From NCBI GenBank assembly GCA_031425195.1, contig JANPIX010000009.1, positions 124,001 to 188,000 of the forward strand: a stretch of 64,000 nucleotides of DNA, given 5' to 3'. Below the pieces are notes generated by a model. The model worked only from the letters and a program-made list of their open reading frames with translations. It had not been told where the DNA came from and made no database searches. This DNA is from JANPIX01 sp031425195. GTDB taxonomy: Bacteria; Pseudomonadota; Alphaproteobacteria; Rhodobacterales; Rhodobacteraceae. Made by a program: the position numbers and the translations under genes. Below, piece after piece: positions 1 to 9,791 of the stretch (positions are counted from its first letter, which is position 1; each line of letters begins with the position of its first letter).

Positions 1-166
1 GCCCGTACCAGCCAAGTGCACGTCCCAGGAACGAGGCGACAAAGGCGCCGACGATTCCAAGGATCGTGGTCATGACAAAGCCTGATGGCTCATTGTCGCC
101 GGGCATCACAAGCTTTGCGATGATGCCTGCGACAAAACCGATGACGATTGTCCAAATGATGCCCAT
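1..166 (-). CDS. GlsB/YeaQ/YmgE family membrane protein (partial, cut by window start)
   Basis: Reading the minus strand from the ATG at 166 gives about 55 residues beginning MGIIWTIVIGFVAGIIAK, with Gly-rich hydrophobic helices separated by a short polar loop (MPGDNEPSG). This matches the small inner-membrane GlsB/YeaQ/YmgE (transglycosylase-associated) family, usually 80-90 residues, so roughly the last third lies outside the window. A GGGGAG ribosome-binding site precedes the start. The family is linked to general stress, but its biochemical role is not established. Confidence 0.8.
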   Translation of the reverse strand, partial: MGIIWTIVIGFVAGIIAKLVMPGDNEPSGFVMTTILGIVGAFVASFLGRALGWYG

Positions 167-306
167 AGCTGATCTCCCCGTTTGGGCTCCATGCCCGATG
201 GCTTCCTAACGCCGTGCGTACACTTCCGTTCCGGGCAAACTTCGCATCAGACTGCGATAGCTGAAAACCTGTTGGCCGGTGCGCCGAGCCTGAACGAGCG
301 CGCCGT

Positions 307-1764
307 TCAGTTGGGAACAAACATCGGGAAGCTCACCCCGAGTGCCCATGCAAGGATAGTGCCCAAGCCCAGCCCTGCGGCACCCGGCCCACTTTGGCGC
401 GCCACCCAGCGGCCCAAAGGTCCCAGCACCAGGAAGAAAAGCACGATCACGGGCAGAATGATCAACACGAACAGCAATCGCTCCAGATCCAGGAACGCGG
501 CCAAGACCAGGGACACGAGGAAGGCAATACGCGCGACCAGCCGCCGCCAGCCGCCGACTGCCACCATGCAGTCGGCCAACATGAAGGGAACCGTGCCGAC
601 AAGAAACGCCCCGATGATCCAAAACCGCTGTCCCGTCGGGAAGAACGACGCTGCATATCGGTCGATGGCAAAGCCAAACACCGCCAGTCCCCAGACAACC
701 AGCGCGAGCGTGGCGGCCCAGACAACGGGCGGCAGTGGCCAAACCCGCAAGATTGCCATTTGCAAAGCACCATAAAACGCCAAGTGGATCATGAGGTAAT
801 CTGCCACCAGTACCGGAAGATAGGGCCGGTAAACAAATACGGCCAAAAGGGGCACGATCACGGCGGGCACCAGCACGGCCGCCCAGAACCTGCGCAGCGG
901 TACAACCGGGCCCGGCGCGCCAACCGGCAATGCCGGTACCAAATTTCGGAACACCAGCACGATGCACGACAAGAGCAACAGTATCCAAAGCCCCGGATTG
1001 ACCACCGGCCCCGCACTTTTCCGGCCAAAGGTCGCGTCCAGCCAGTCGCGCGCCTCTCGCAGGCCCGTGCCGCTGTACAGCACGCCGACATGCTCCACAC
1101 CCGGGGCCACCACCGTGCGGCGCGTCACACCCTCATCCGACACTGTCACGCCTTCGTCCGCCGCAGGATCAACCAACCGCGCCATTTTCAGTGCGGAAGC
1201 CCGCAGCGCCCCCTCCCATTGACCCGAGATGACGAGCAGCCGCGCAGGCTCTTGCGCCGTCACTGCCTGTGAGAACATCGATATCCCCACAACCGCATCG
1301 ACCCCGCCGTCAGATATCGCCGCCCGCGCAATGATATCCGTGGCCATAGAGTGGCCCAGCAGTGCCACGCCCTCGCCCACCTCGGGCAAGGCCCGTCCGG
1401 CGGCAAGCACGCGCAGCGTTTGGTCCACAAGACGCTGCGTCGTGCCCTCAATGGCGTCCACATCGCCCGACATTGGCACCTGATTGCGCCCGTGCCCTTC
1501 GAAATCGAACGCAAGAACGGAATAGCCAGATTGCGCCAGGGTCAGGGAATAGGCCTGCATCAACTGCCGTGATCCGGCGAAACCATGTGCGATCACGACC
1601 AGAGGCCCTGCCGCGCCCGGCTGCTGATACAGCGTCGCCGGCGTAGTCCCTACCGCCAGATCGGTAATTACCAGCCCGGTGCGCCCACGCTCCAGCATGA
1701 ACACCGCCAGCGCCACGGCGATAACCGCCAGGCCGCCGATCACCATGCTTCCCCAACGCTTCAC
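307..1764 (-). CDS. membrane-anchored alpha/beta hydrolase with C-terminal multi-TM domain
   Basis: 485 residues. Residues 7-23 form an N-terminal membrane anchor. Residues 50-250 are an alpha/beta hydrolase fold: oxyanion strand VIAHGFAGS at 58-66, then the nucleophile elbow GHSMA with Ser139, and a candidate catalytic His in GVEHVG near 225. From about 255 to the end the protein is strongly hydrophobic, with some six to eight predicted membrane helices. The hydrolase part probably faces the periplasm. The start is GTG at 1764, supported by GGAGG six bases upstream; an in-frame ATG at 1746 lacks this. The substrate cannot be inferred; a lipase/esterase or peptidase-like activity is possible. 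It stands alone, with no operon partner. Confidence 0.75.
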   Translation of the reverse strand: MKRWGSMVIGGLAVIAVALAVFMLERGRTGLVITDLAVGTTPATLYQQPGAAGPLVVIAHGFAGSRQLMQAYSLTLAQSGYSVLAFDFEGHGRNQVPMSGDVDAIEGTTQRLVDQTLRVLAAGRALPEVGEGVALLGHSMATDIIARAAISDGGVDAVVGISMFSQAVTAQEPARLLVISGQWEGALRASALKMARLVDPAADEGVTVSDEGVTRRTVVAPGVEHVGVLYSGTGLREARDWLDATFGRKSAGPVVNPGLWILLLLSCIVLVFRNLVPALPVGAPGPVVPLRRFWAAVLVPAVIVPLLAVFVYRPYLPVLVADYLMIHLAFYGALQMAILRVWPLPPVVWAATLALVVWGLAVFGFAIDRYAASFFPTGQRFWIIGAFLVGTVPFMLADCMVAVGGWRRLVARIAFLVSLVLAAFLDLERLLFVLIILPVIVLFFLVLGPLGRWVARQSGPGAAGLGLGTILAWALGVSFPMFVPN

Positions 1765-2176
1765 GAAGTGCCTCCGATTTTTGCCTGATCAGGACCTAGC
1801 CCGCAGTCCAACCCCGGGCAAGCTGCACCTTGGACAGACCAGCCGTCACCTCGAATGACATGCGGTTGCGGCAGCCGGCGGCAGGGTTCGTGACCAACCC
1901 GAATGAGCAAATCTTCGATCAGTCGGCCTATGCGCATCCCAAGGCCAATATACAGTCGGACGGAATGACCTGCCGTTCCATGAACCATGTCGCGTACGAC
2001 AAACGCTGGCGGTGACAGATGGCTTGCCGATGAAGGCAATCCGGTCACAGGTCAAAGTTGTGGCCTATGTGAAACCAATCCGCAGGCGCCGTGTTTTCAA
2101 ATGACGGCCAGGCCCAGTTTACCAATCTTTGCCTGACGGACATCGCGCCTGTTTCGTCACTCGAAGGGACCAATGC
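1765..2176. other. 412-base stretch without a confident gene
   Basis: No homologous gene is recognisable here. Two overlapping reading frames have some coding character: a plus-strand frame from TTG 1830 to TGA 2015 (61 codons, mostly G/C third positions) and a minus-strand frame of 95 codons at 1761-2048. Neither has a convincing ribosome-binding site or a recognised domain. The stretch should also hold the promoters of the two divergent flanking genes. Confidence 0.5.
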
Positions 2177-3223
2177 ATGATCCAGAATCGCACGATCAAC
2201 CGCCGGTTCGTATTGGCCGAGCGCCCGATGGGCGAGCCTACGGCAGCCACGCTGCGGCTTGAAACTGGCGCTGTGCCTTCTCCCGGGCCGGGCGAAATGC
2301 TGCTGCGGACGGAATATCTGTCGCTGGACCCATACATGCGCGGCCGGATGAGCGATGCCCCCTCCTATGCCGCCCCTGTGGCAGTGGGCGGGGTCATGGA
2401 AGGTGGCACGGTTGCGCTGGTCGTCGCGTCGCAAGTGGAGGGGTTCAACGCGGGCGACAGGGTTCTATCCTACAACGGCTGGCAGGACTTTGCCCTGTCA
2501 GACGGCACCGGCATCACGCTGCTGGATCCCGGATTGGCTCAACCGTCCTGGGCGCTTGGCATCCTTGGAATGCCGGGGTTCACCGCTTGGGCTGGACTGA
2601 CGCAGATCGGCAAGCCGAAACCGGGGGAAACCGTCTGCGTCGCAGCGGCAACCGGCCCTGTTGGTGCAACAGTCGGGCAGATCGCCAGACTGATGGGATG
2701 CCATGTAATCGGCATCGCAGGCGGCGCTGACAAATGCGACCATGCTGTGGAAGTGCTTGGGTTTGATACCTGCATCGACCATAAGGCCGCCAATTTTGAC
2801 CTTCAGTTGAAGGCCGCTGCACCGTCGGGCATTGATGTCTATTTCGAGAATGTCGGCGGTGCCGTATTCGACGCCGTCCTCCCCTTGCTGAACACCGGCG
2901 CGCGGGTTCCCGTTTGCGGGCTGATCTCGCAATACAATGCAACCGACTTGCCGCCCGGGCCAGACCGTCTGCCGATGTTGATGAGCCAGATTTTGCGCAA
3001 GCGGCTTTCACTGCGCGGTTTCATCATTTTTCAGGATTTCGGACATCTTTACACGGAATTCAGCACAGCCATGGTTGAATGGCTGGCAGCGGGCAAAATC
3101 CACTACCGTGAAGAGATGATCGACGGGTTGGAGCAGGCTCCGCAAGCCTTCATCGGTCTTCTGCGCGGCGAAAACTTTGGCAAGCGCGTGATCCGCGTGG
3201 GCCCGCCCATGCTGGACGATTGA
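2177..3223 (+). CDS. NADP-dependent MDR-family oxidoreductase (CurA/PTGR-like)
   Basis: 348 residues of the medium-chain dehydrogenase/reductase superfamily, zinc-free leukotriene B4/curcumin reductase branch. Seen in the sequence: an N-terminal GroES-like part with EYLSLDPYMRGRM, the Rossmann nucleotide loop AATGPVGATVGQIARLMG at about 153-170, and FENVGG typical of the family. Members reduce alpha,beta-unsaturated ketones or aldehydes with NADPH in the cytoplasm. ATG 2177 was chosen because AAGGGA lies eight bases upstream; the frame is open further upstream to 2129 without a better site. The natural substrate is unknown. Confidence 0.88.
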   Translation: MIQNRTINRRFVLAERPMGEPTAATLRLETGAVPSPGPGEMLLRTEYLSLDPYMRGRMSDAPSYAAPVAVGGVMEGGTVALVVASQVEGFNAGDRVLSYNGWQDFALSDGTGITLLDPGLAQPSWALGILGMPGFTAWAGLTQIGKPKPGETVCVAAATGPVGATVGQIARLMGCHVIGIAGGADKCDHAVEVLGFDTCIDHKAANFDLQLKAAAPSGIDVYFENVGGAVFDAVLPLLNTGARVPVCGLISQYNATDLPPGPDRLPMLMSQILRKRLSLRGFIIFQDFGHLYTEFSTAMVEWLAAGKIHYREEMIDGLEQAPQAFIGLLRGENFGKRVIRVGPPMLDD

Positions 3224-3224
3224 A

Positions 3225-3242
3225 AAAGGGCGGAAACGCCTT
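3225..3242 (+). terminator. short hairpin after the MDR oxidoreductase gene
   Basis: A stem of about six pairs closed by a GAAA tetraloop (GGGCG, GAAA, CGCC) begins just after the stop codon. There is no clear T-run behind it, so it may be a weak terminator or only an mRNA 3' end stabiliser. Confidence 0.35.
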
Positions 3243-3463
3243 GTAGAGGCAGTGCAACCATTTCGCTGCTCGTGCGTTGCTCGGCGCGTCTCTCCCCAAG
3301 TTCGGACTATGGTCGGGTCCAACCGCACCCTTTGGTCGCGGCCTTGGGTGGCGGAGGTCCGGCTGCCGGGGCCATCAGTCGGGCAGGCATAGCGCGCCAT
3401 CCCGGTTTTCTGCCTTCTAAGGTCATTCCCGTCATACAGGCGGGCCAACCGAAGGAGAGTTGA

Positions 3464-4219
3464 ATGCTTATTCGCTTGATGAAACCCTCGACGTTGCTCG
3501 TGCTGACCTGCACGACCTCGCTTATGGCCGTAATGCCGATGACTGTGCAGTTCGACAGCAAGACTGCCGCACTGAAGATCGCGCCTTCTTATGCCCTTGC
3601 CAGTGGCGGTGAAGGCGATCGTTCTGGCCGCGGTGGCGGGGATGACGACAATGATGATGGCGACGACGACGGTGACGACGGCGATGATGACGGCGATGGC
3701 GACGATGGTGATGATGGCGACGATGATGGTGATGATGGTGATGATGGTGATGATGGTGATGATGGTGATGATGGTGATGATGATCACGGCGGCGACAGCG
3801 ACGACAATGACGACGGTGACGACGATGGTGATGATGATCACGGCGGCGACAGCGATGACAACGACGACGACGACGATAGCGAGGATGATCACGGCGGCGA
3901 TGACGACGATGGTGATGATGGCGACGACGATCACGGCGGCAACGACGATGATGACAATGACGATGATGAAGATGGCGACGACAACGATGATGGCGTCGAA
4001 ACAGGCGGCAACGGCGGCGATACAGGCGGAGGTTCCTCAGAACCTGTTCGCATCGTGAAGTTCGAAACCGAAAACAACGGTCTGGAAGTCACCTTCTCCG
4101 ACGGCAGCAAGATTGAAATCGAAGGCGGTCGTTACGAATACAAGGACGGCAACGGCGAAACCCTTGTCGAGCGGCAGGCCACCCAGGCCGACGTCGACAA
4201 ATGGCTTGCGATGCGCTGA
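3464..4219 (+). CDS. secreted Asp/Gly-rich low-complexity protein with novel C-terminal module
   Basis: 251 residues. An N-terminal hydrophobic segment (about residues 10-28) followed by SYALA near 42-46 looks like a signal peptide. Residues about 60-178 consist almost only of Asp and Gly with scattered Asn and four DDHGG motifs, giving an extreme negative charge. The last 57 residues are a compact ordinary-composition module ending GETLVERQATQADVDKWLA. The next gene carries two diverged copies of the same module. A strong SD (AAGGAGAG, six bases before ATG) supports expression. The polyanionic tract could bind calcium or other cations, but there are no RTX nonapeptides. The function is unknown and the export is inferred. 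DNA for the tract contains six exact copies of a 9-base unit. Confidence 0.7.
   Translation: MLIRLMKPSTLLVLTCTTSLMAVMPMTVQFDSKTAALKIAPSYALASGGEGDRSGRGGGDDDNDDGDDDGDDGDDDGDGDDGDDGDDDGDDGDDGDDGDDGDDGDDDHGGDSDDNDDGDDDGDDDHGGDSDDNDDDDDSEDDHGGDDDDGDDGDDDHGGNDDDDNDDDEDGDDNDDGVETGGNGGDTGGGSSEPVRIVKFETENNGLEVTFSDGSKIEIEGGRYEYKDGNGETLVERQATQADVDKWLAMR
3722..3775 (+). repeat. tandem repeat, six copies of GATGATGGT
   Basis: Six identical 9-base units encode DDG six times inside the Asp-rich gene. Change in copy number would preserve the reading frame and only alter tract length. Confidence 0.9.
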
Positions 4220-4269
4220 TCCGGGCAGGATAACGATCTGGCCCTTCCGGGTTTCCGGGGGGGCCATCC

Positions 4270-4283
4270 GCCGATATATCGGC
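4270..4283. promoter_or_regulatory. 14-base perfect palindrome between the two Asp-rich genes
   Basis: GCCGATATATCGGC is a perfect palindrome 31 bases upstream of the second Asp-rich gene, in the 94-base gap between the genes. It could be an operator or a small mRNA hairpin. No binding factor is known, and the A/T centre makes it conspicuous in this GC-rich region. Confidence 0.4.
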
Positions 4284-4313
4284 AAACACGCAGACCTAAG
4301 GTCACAAAACAGA

Positions 4314-5201
<888 letters not shown>

Positions 5202-5208
5202 CATGACA

Positions 5209-5234
5209 AAGGGCGCGTCTGCGAACGCGCCCTT
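5209..5234. terminator. bidirectional rho-independent-type hairpin
   Basis: AAGGGCGCGT (5209-5218) pairs perfectly with ACGCGCCCTT (5225-5234) around a six-base loop, in the 56-base gap between two convergent genes. The stem is flanked by A on one side and T-rich sequence on the other, so it can serve both strands. Confidence 0.75.
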
Positions 5235-5257
5235 CTAACTGTTACTCGCAGCGATGA

Positions 5258-5845
5258 TCAGGCTTTTGCAGCCATCGTGGCGTTTGCCCACCAGACGACG
5301 TCATCGAACGTGGCCTTAGTGGCCGCCATCAGATTCGCCTCGATATCGGCCATGTTGCCCGAACCGCCCATGCCGGGATGCACGCGGAAGAAGTCGGCAC
5401 CGCCAATATGAACAGCGTTGCGCACCGGAACCATCTGCAGTTCGACGGCGATGTTGCGCAGATGCTCTACCGCGCGGGCCGCACCCATGCTGCCGTACCC
5501 GAATGCCGCCATCGGCTTTTTCGCCCATTCGACATAGGCCTGATCAACCGCGTTCTTCAGCGATCCGGTGACCGAATGGTTGTATTCCGCAGTCAGGAAG
5601 ATGTAGCCGTCGAATTCGGCAATCTTCTGCTGCCATTTGACGGCGTGCGGGTCGCTTGACGGCACATAGGCGTTGGATGCCATTTCGTTGAACATCGGCA
5701 GGTCAAAATCACGCAGATCGACAAGTTCGACGGTCAGATCGTCGCGTGCCGCTGCCTGCTTCATCAGCCACTGCGCCGGAATGTCGGCAAAGCGTGTCGC
5801 GCGGGTAGACCCGATGATTAGCGCGATCTTGGGTTTGTTGGCCAT
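5258..5845 (-). CDS. NADPH-dependent FMN reductase family protein
   Basis: 195 residues from ATG 5845, preceded by GGAG at a good distance. The flavodoxin-like fold is shown by the phosphate-binding start IALIIGSTRATRFADIPA, the segment AEYNHSVTGSLKNAVD (about 83-98, family signature) and GYGSMGAARAVEHLR. Such proteins bind FMN and reduce flavins, quinones, azo dyes or chromate with NAD(P)H in the cytoplasm. The physiological acceptor is not deducible. It is monocistronic and convergent with the Asp-rich genes, sharing the hairpin between them. Confidence 0.9.
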   Translation of the reverse strand: MANKPKIALIIGSTRATRFADIPAQWLMKQAAARDDLTVELVDLRDFDLPMFNEMASNAYVPSSDPHAVKWQQKIAEFDGYIFLTAEYNHSVTGSLKNAVDQAYVEWAKKPMAAFGYGSMGAARAVEHLRNIAVELQMVPVRNAVHIGGADFFRVHPGMGGSGNMADIEANLMAATKATFDDVVWWANATMAAKA

Positions 5846-6063
5846 GAGAAGCTCCGTTCCTGTAAAAACCAGTTGAGCACGAGATAGGTGCACAATGCCC
5901 CACCATGCAACGCATAGATGTGGCCCCTGCCGCTCAGACACTCTGCGCAAATGCACAGCGGTGCGGCGGGTTGGCGATTTCGTGCTGCCGCCACCATCGT
6001 CGCGACCGTTTTTGGCAGCTTCCTCTCTTGCCCTGACCGGGGCGCGATGATTTATCTTGGGGC

Positions 6064-7935
6064 ATGACGAAACCATCTGACAATCCCGCTGATCCGTTCA
6101 AGAAAGCCTTGGCAGAGGCCACAAGAACACTTGCCAACGATCCCGATCTGACGATCGCTTATTCGGTCGATCCGCCCGGCATGACAAAGGATGGCATCCG
6201 CCTTCCCCAGGTCAGTCGCCGCGTCACGCGAGACGAGGTTTTGCTGGCGCGCGGCACCGCCGATGCCTTTGCGCTGCGCCGCCGTTACCATGACGAGACG
6301 ACAGCCGCCCGCTATGCCCCGACAGGTGCCCTTGCGCGCGAAATTTACGACGCGATGGAAACCGCCCGTTGCGAGGCCGTTGGCGCACGCACCATGCCCG
6401 GAACGGCCGGCAACATCGACGCCAAGATCGCCTACGAGGCAGACCGCAAGGGATATGGGCAAATCACCCAGTCGGCTGATGCGCCGCTGCCGATTGCAGC
6501 GGGCTATCTGGTGCGCCAGCTTGCCACCGGGCGCGCTTTGCCAAGGGGTGCGGCCAATGTGATGGACCTGTGGCGCGGTTTCATCGAAGATCAGGCGGGT
6601 GTGACGCTTGACGGTGTTCAGGACGCGCTCGACAATCAGGCCGCCTTTGCCCGGCTTGCCCGCAAGGTCATATCCGACCTCGGCTATGGCGATCAGTTGG
6701 GTGACGACCCCGACATGAACGACGATCAGGATGATGCCGCCGACGAGGCGCAGGAAGAACCCGATCAGCCCGAAAGCGCCGGCGACGACGATCAGCAGGA
6801 AGAAGGCGAAGCCAGCCCTGAACGCAGTCAGGAAGAACAGCAGGATCAGGCGCAGGCGCAGGTCAATCAGGATGACAGCGCCGACATGGAACAGGGCGAC
6901 GAGGCCGAACTGCCCGAAGGCGAGGCCCCGCTGGAGCCGCCGCCCCCCGCGCCATGGTCGGACGCCGACCCGAACTATACTGTCTATGCCACGGAATTTG
7001 ATGAAGAAATCAAGGCCGAGGATCTGGCGGAACCGGCCGAACTTGAACGGCTTCGCGCCTATCTTGATCAGCAGCTGGAACCCCTGAAAGGCGCGGTCAG
7101 CCGTCTTGCCAACAAGTTGCAGCGCCGCCTGCAGGCGCAGCAGAACCGCAGTTGGGAATTCGATCTGGAAGAAGGCACCCTTGACGCCGGACGTCTGGCA
7201 CGGGTGGTCGCGAACCCGACCACGCCCCTGTCCTTCAAGCGCGAAAAGGACACGGAATTTCGTGATACCTGTGTAACATTGCTTTTGGACAACTCCGGTT
7301 CGATGCGGGGGCGGCCGATCAGCATTGCGGCCATCTGTGCCGACGTTCTGGCCCGAACGCTTGAACGCTGTTCGGTGAAGGTTGAAATCCTCGGTTTTAC
7401 CACCCGCGCCTGGAAGGGCGGTCAAAGCCGCGAAAAATGGTTGGGTTCGGGCCGCGAGCCGCATCCAGGGCGTCTGAATGACCTTCGGCATATCATCTAC
7501 AAAGGCGCGGATTCGCCCTGGCGCAGAACGCGGCCGAACCTTGGTCTGATGATGAAGGAAGGGTTGCTCAAGGAAAACATCGATGGCGAGGCGCTGGAAT
7601 GGGCGCATCGCCGGCTGAGCGCACGGCGCGAGGCGCGCAAGATATTGATGGTGATTTCGGACGGGGCACCAGTTGATGACAGCACTTTGTCCGTCAATGC
7701 GGCCAACTATCTGGAAAAACACCTGCGGGATGTGATCAGTATGGTGGAACGTCGCAAGCAGGTTGAACTGATCGCCATCGGCATTGGTCACGATGTCACG
7801 CGGTATTACAGCAAGGCCGTTACCATTACCGATGTGGACCAGTTGGCCGGGGCGATGACCGAACAGTTGGCGGGCCTTTTCGACAGCGATCCGCGCAAGC
7901 TGGCACGGGCGCAGGGTCTGCGGCGGGCGGGGTGA
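6064..7935 (+). CDS. cobT: aerobic cobaltochelatase subunit CobT
   Basis: 623 residues. CobT forms an AAA-type complex with CobS that, with CobN, inserts Co2+ into hydrogenobyrinic acid a,c-diamide using ATP. Visible: an N-terminal helical domain, a very acidic Asp/Glu/Gln linker at about residues 213-298, and a C-terminal von Willebrand A domain whose metal-site motif DNSGSMRGRPIS lies near residue 410. The length matches known CobT proteins (about 630). The gene lies some 13 kb from cobN, and no cobS is in the window; cobS is often directly upstream of cobT in relatives, which is not so here. It overlaps the aminopeptidase gene by one base and is probably co-transcribed with it. Confidence 0.95.
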   Translation: MTKPSDNPADPFKKALAEATRTLANDPDLTIAYSVDPPGMTKDGIRLPQVSRRVTRDEVLLARGTADAFALRRRYHDETTAARYAPTGALAREIYDAMETARCEAVGARTMPGTAGNIDAKIAYEADRKGYGQITQSADAPLPIAAGYLVRQLATGRALPRGAANVMDLWRGFIEDQAGVTLDGVQDALDNQAAFARLARKVISDLGYGDQLGDDPDMNDDQDDAADEAQEEPDQPESAGDDDQQEEGEASPERSQEEQQDQAQAQVNQDDSADMEQGDEAELPEGEAPLEPPPPAPWSDADPNYTVYATEFDEEIKAEDLAEPAELERLRAYLDQQLEPLKGAVSRLANKLQRRLQAQQNRSWEFDLEEGTLDAGRLARVVANPTTPLSFKREKDTEFRDTCVTLLLDNSGSMRGRPISIAAICADVLARTLERCSVKVEILGFTTRAWKGGQSREKWLGSGREPHPGRLNDLRHIIYKGADSPWRRTRPNLGLMMKEGLLKENIDGEALEWAHRRLSARREARKILMVISDGAPVDDSTLSVNAANYLEKHLRDVISMVERRKQVELIAIGIGHDVTRYYSKAVTITDVDQLAGAMTEQLAGLFDSDPRKLARAQGLRRAG

Positions 7936-9731
7936 TGTTCCAGACATTTGACACGACAGCCGACCCAAGCCAAGGTCCGGCGCGTCTGGCCGAACTGCGT
8001 AAGACATTGGAAAAAGACGGACTTTCCGGTTTTATCATACCACGTTCAGATGCCCATCAGGGGGAGTATGTGGCGGCGCGGGATGAGCGGTTGCAGTGGT
8101 TGACGGGGTTTACCGGGTCTGCCGGGTTTGCCGTGGTTCTGCCTGATATTGCGGGTGTGTTCATTGACGGGCGATACCGCACGCAGGTCAAGGGCCAGAT
8201 CGATCTGAAGCATTTCACCCCGGTGCCGTGGCCCGAAGTCACGGCGGGTGACTGGATCACCAAGCACATGACGGCGGGAACCATCGGTTTCGATCCTTGG
8301 CTGCATACCGCCGACGAAGTGTCCCAACTTCGTCAAACACTTGAACGACAGGGCATAACCCTAACGCCTGTCACGAATTATGTCGATCAGGTTTGGCCTG
8401 ATCAGCCGCCACCGCCGTGCGGCCGGGCGTTCCTGCACCCTGAAACCCTTGCCGGGGAAAGCAGTGCTGACAAGCGCGAAAGGCTGGCGCGGCAACTGCG
8501 CGATGAGGGGCAGCGGGCGGCTGTGATCACGCTTCCGGACTCTATCTGCTGGCTTTTGAACATTCGCGGCAGTGACGTTCCGCGCAATCCGATCCTGCAC
8601 GGGTTTGCCCTGTTGATGGACGATGGACGTGTGACGCTGTTCACCGATCCGGCGAAATTTGACGTACATACTTTGTATGACATCCGTACATATTGCGTAG
8701 TGTCACCGGCAGACGCGTTTGTGCCCGCCCTTCGGATGCTGAGCGGCCCGGTGCGGGTGGACAAGACGACCGCCCCCCTTGCCATATCGCAGGAGTTGGA
8801 GGCGGCGGGCATCGAATGTGTCTGGGGGGATGATCCGTGCCGTCTGGCCAAGGCCTGCAAGAACGACGCCGAAATTGCCGCCACCCGGACGGCGCATTTG
8901 CGCGATGGCGCGGCGATGGTGGAATTCCTGTGCTGGCTTGACGGGCGGGCACCGCAGGGAGGGCTGACCGAAATAGATGTGGTTACGGCGCTGGAGGGGT
9001 TTCGCCGGGCGACCAACATGCTTCACGATCTGAGCTTTGACACCATAGCCGGGGCCGGGCCGAACGGGGCGATCATGCATTACCGCGTGACCCATGCGAC
9101 GAACCGCACGGTGGGGACCAATGATCTGTTGCTGGTGGATTCCGGCGGGCAGTATGTGGACGGGACCACCGACATCACCCGCACTGTTGCCATCGGCGAT
9201 CCGGGGCCAGAGGCGCGGCTGTGCTATACCCGTGTGCTGCAAGGTTTGATTGCGATATCGCGGCTGCGGTTCCCCAAAGGGCGCGCGGGGCGTGATCTGG
9301 ACGGTATCGCGCGGTATCCGTTGTGGCTTGCCGGGCAGGATTATGACCATGGCACGGGGCACGGGGTGGGTACCTTTCTGTCGGTTCATGAGGGTCCGCA
9401 GCGGCTGTCCTATACGTCGGACGTGCCGTTTAAGGCGGGCATGATCCTGTCGAACGAACCCGGATATTACCGCGAAGGGGAATTCGGCATCCGGCTTGAA
9501 AACCTGATCGTGGTCATTCCTGCGGCACCCCTTGGCGACAACCGGGATCACCTTGCCTTTGAAACGCTGACCTTTGCGCCGTTCGACCGCCGGCTTGTGC
9601 TGGCTGAGATGCTGGCACAGGGTGAACGCGACTGGCTGAACGCCTATCACGCCGAGGTCAGGGACAAACTGATGCCGAGACTGACGCCGGAAGCGGCGCA
9701 GTGGCTGGTTTCCGCGACCGCGTCGATCTGA
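7935..9731 (+). CDS. pepP: Xaa-Pro aminopeptidase (M24B, aminopeptidase P)
   Basis: 598 residues, the long three-domain aminopeptidase P form, which cleaves an N-terminal residue preceding proline in the cytoplasm. The dinuclear metal ligands can all be placed: Asp and Asp in DSGGQYVDGTTDITRT, His in GTGHGVGTF, Glu in NEPGYYREGE and Glu in IRLENLIV. Two creatinase-like N-terminal domains precede the pita-bread domain. The start ATG overlaps the cobT stop (TGATG), so translational coupling is likely; a GTG one codon earlier is equally possible. No functional tie to cobalamin is known. Confidence 0.92.
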   Translation: MFQTFDTTADPSQGPARLAELRKTLEKDGLSGFIIPRSDAHQGEYVAARDERLQWLTGFTGSAGFAVVLPDIAGVFIDGRYRTQVKGQIDLKHFTPVPWPEVTAGDWITKHMTAGTIGFDPWLHTADEVSQLRQTLERQGITLTPVTNYVDQVWPDQPPPPCGRAFLHPETLAGESSADKRERLARQLRDEGQRAAVITLPDSICWLLNIRGSDVPRNPILHGFALLMDDGRVTLFTDPAKFDVHTLYDIRTYCVVSPADAFVPALRMLSGPVRVDKTTAPLAISQELEAAGIECVWGDDPCRLAKACKNDAEIAATRTAHLRDGAAMVEFLCWLDGRAPQGGLTEIDVVTALEGFRRATNMLHDLSFDTIAGAGPNGAIMHYRVTHATNRTVGTNDLLLVDSGGQYVDGTTDITRTVAIGDPGPEARLCYTRVLQGLIAISRLRFPKGRAGRDLDGIARYPLWLAGQDYDHGTGHGVGTFLSVHEGPQRLSYTSDVPFKAGMILSNEPGYYREGEFGIRLENLIVVIPAAPLGDNRDHLAFETLTFAPFDRRLVLAEMLAQGERDWLNAYHAEVRDKLMPRLTPEAAQWLVSATASI

Positions 9732-9741
9732 CAGTTGCCAC

Positions 9742-9758
9742 AGCGGCGGGCAGCCGCT
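9742..9758 (+). terminator. hairpin after the aminopeptidase P gene
   Basis: AGCGGC and GCCGCT pair around a five-base loop and are followed by TT, ten bases past the stop codon. It is a modest terminator candidate. Confidence 0.45.
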
Positions 9759-9791
9759 TTACTGCGATCTTTGGAAATATGGGGAACGAAC

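Noticed and set aside
3008..3934. Minus-strand frame encoding a very hydrophobic Ile/Val-rich protein opposite the Asp-rich gene
   Set aside because: It is the direct antisense of GAT/GAC repeats, which read as ATC/GTC. It has no start signals and continues as antisense of the MDR gene.
3644..4018. Asp/Gly tract as RTX calcium-binding repeats
   Set aside because: The GGxGxDxLx nonapeptide with regular hydrophobic positions is absent; only Asp/Gly runs are present.
6052..8007. 651-codon minus-strand frame opposite cobT
   Set aside because: Long open antisense frames are common in GC-rich genes. The plus strand encodes a full CobT with domain motifs, and the antisense translation has none.
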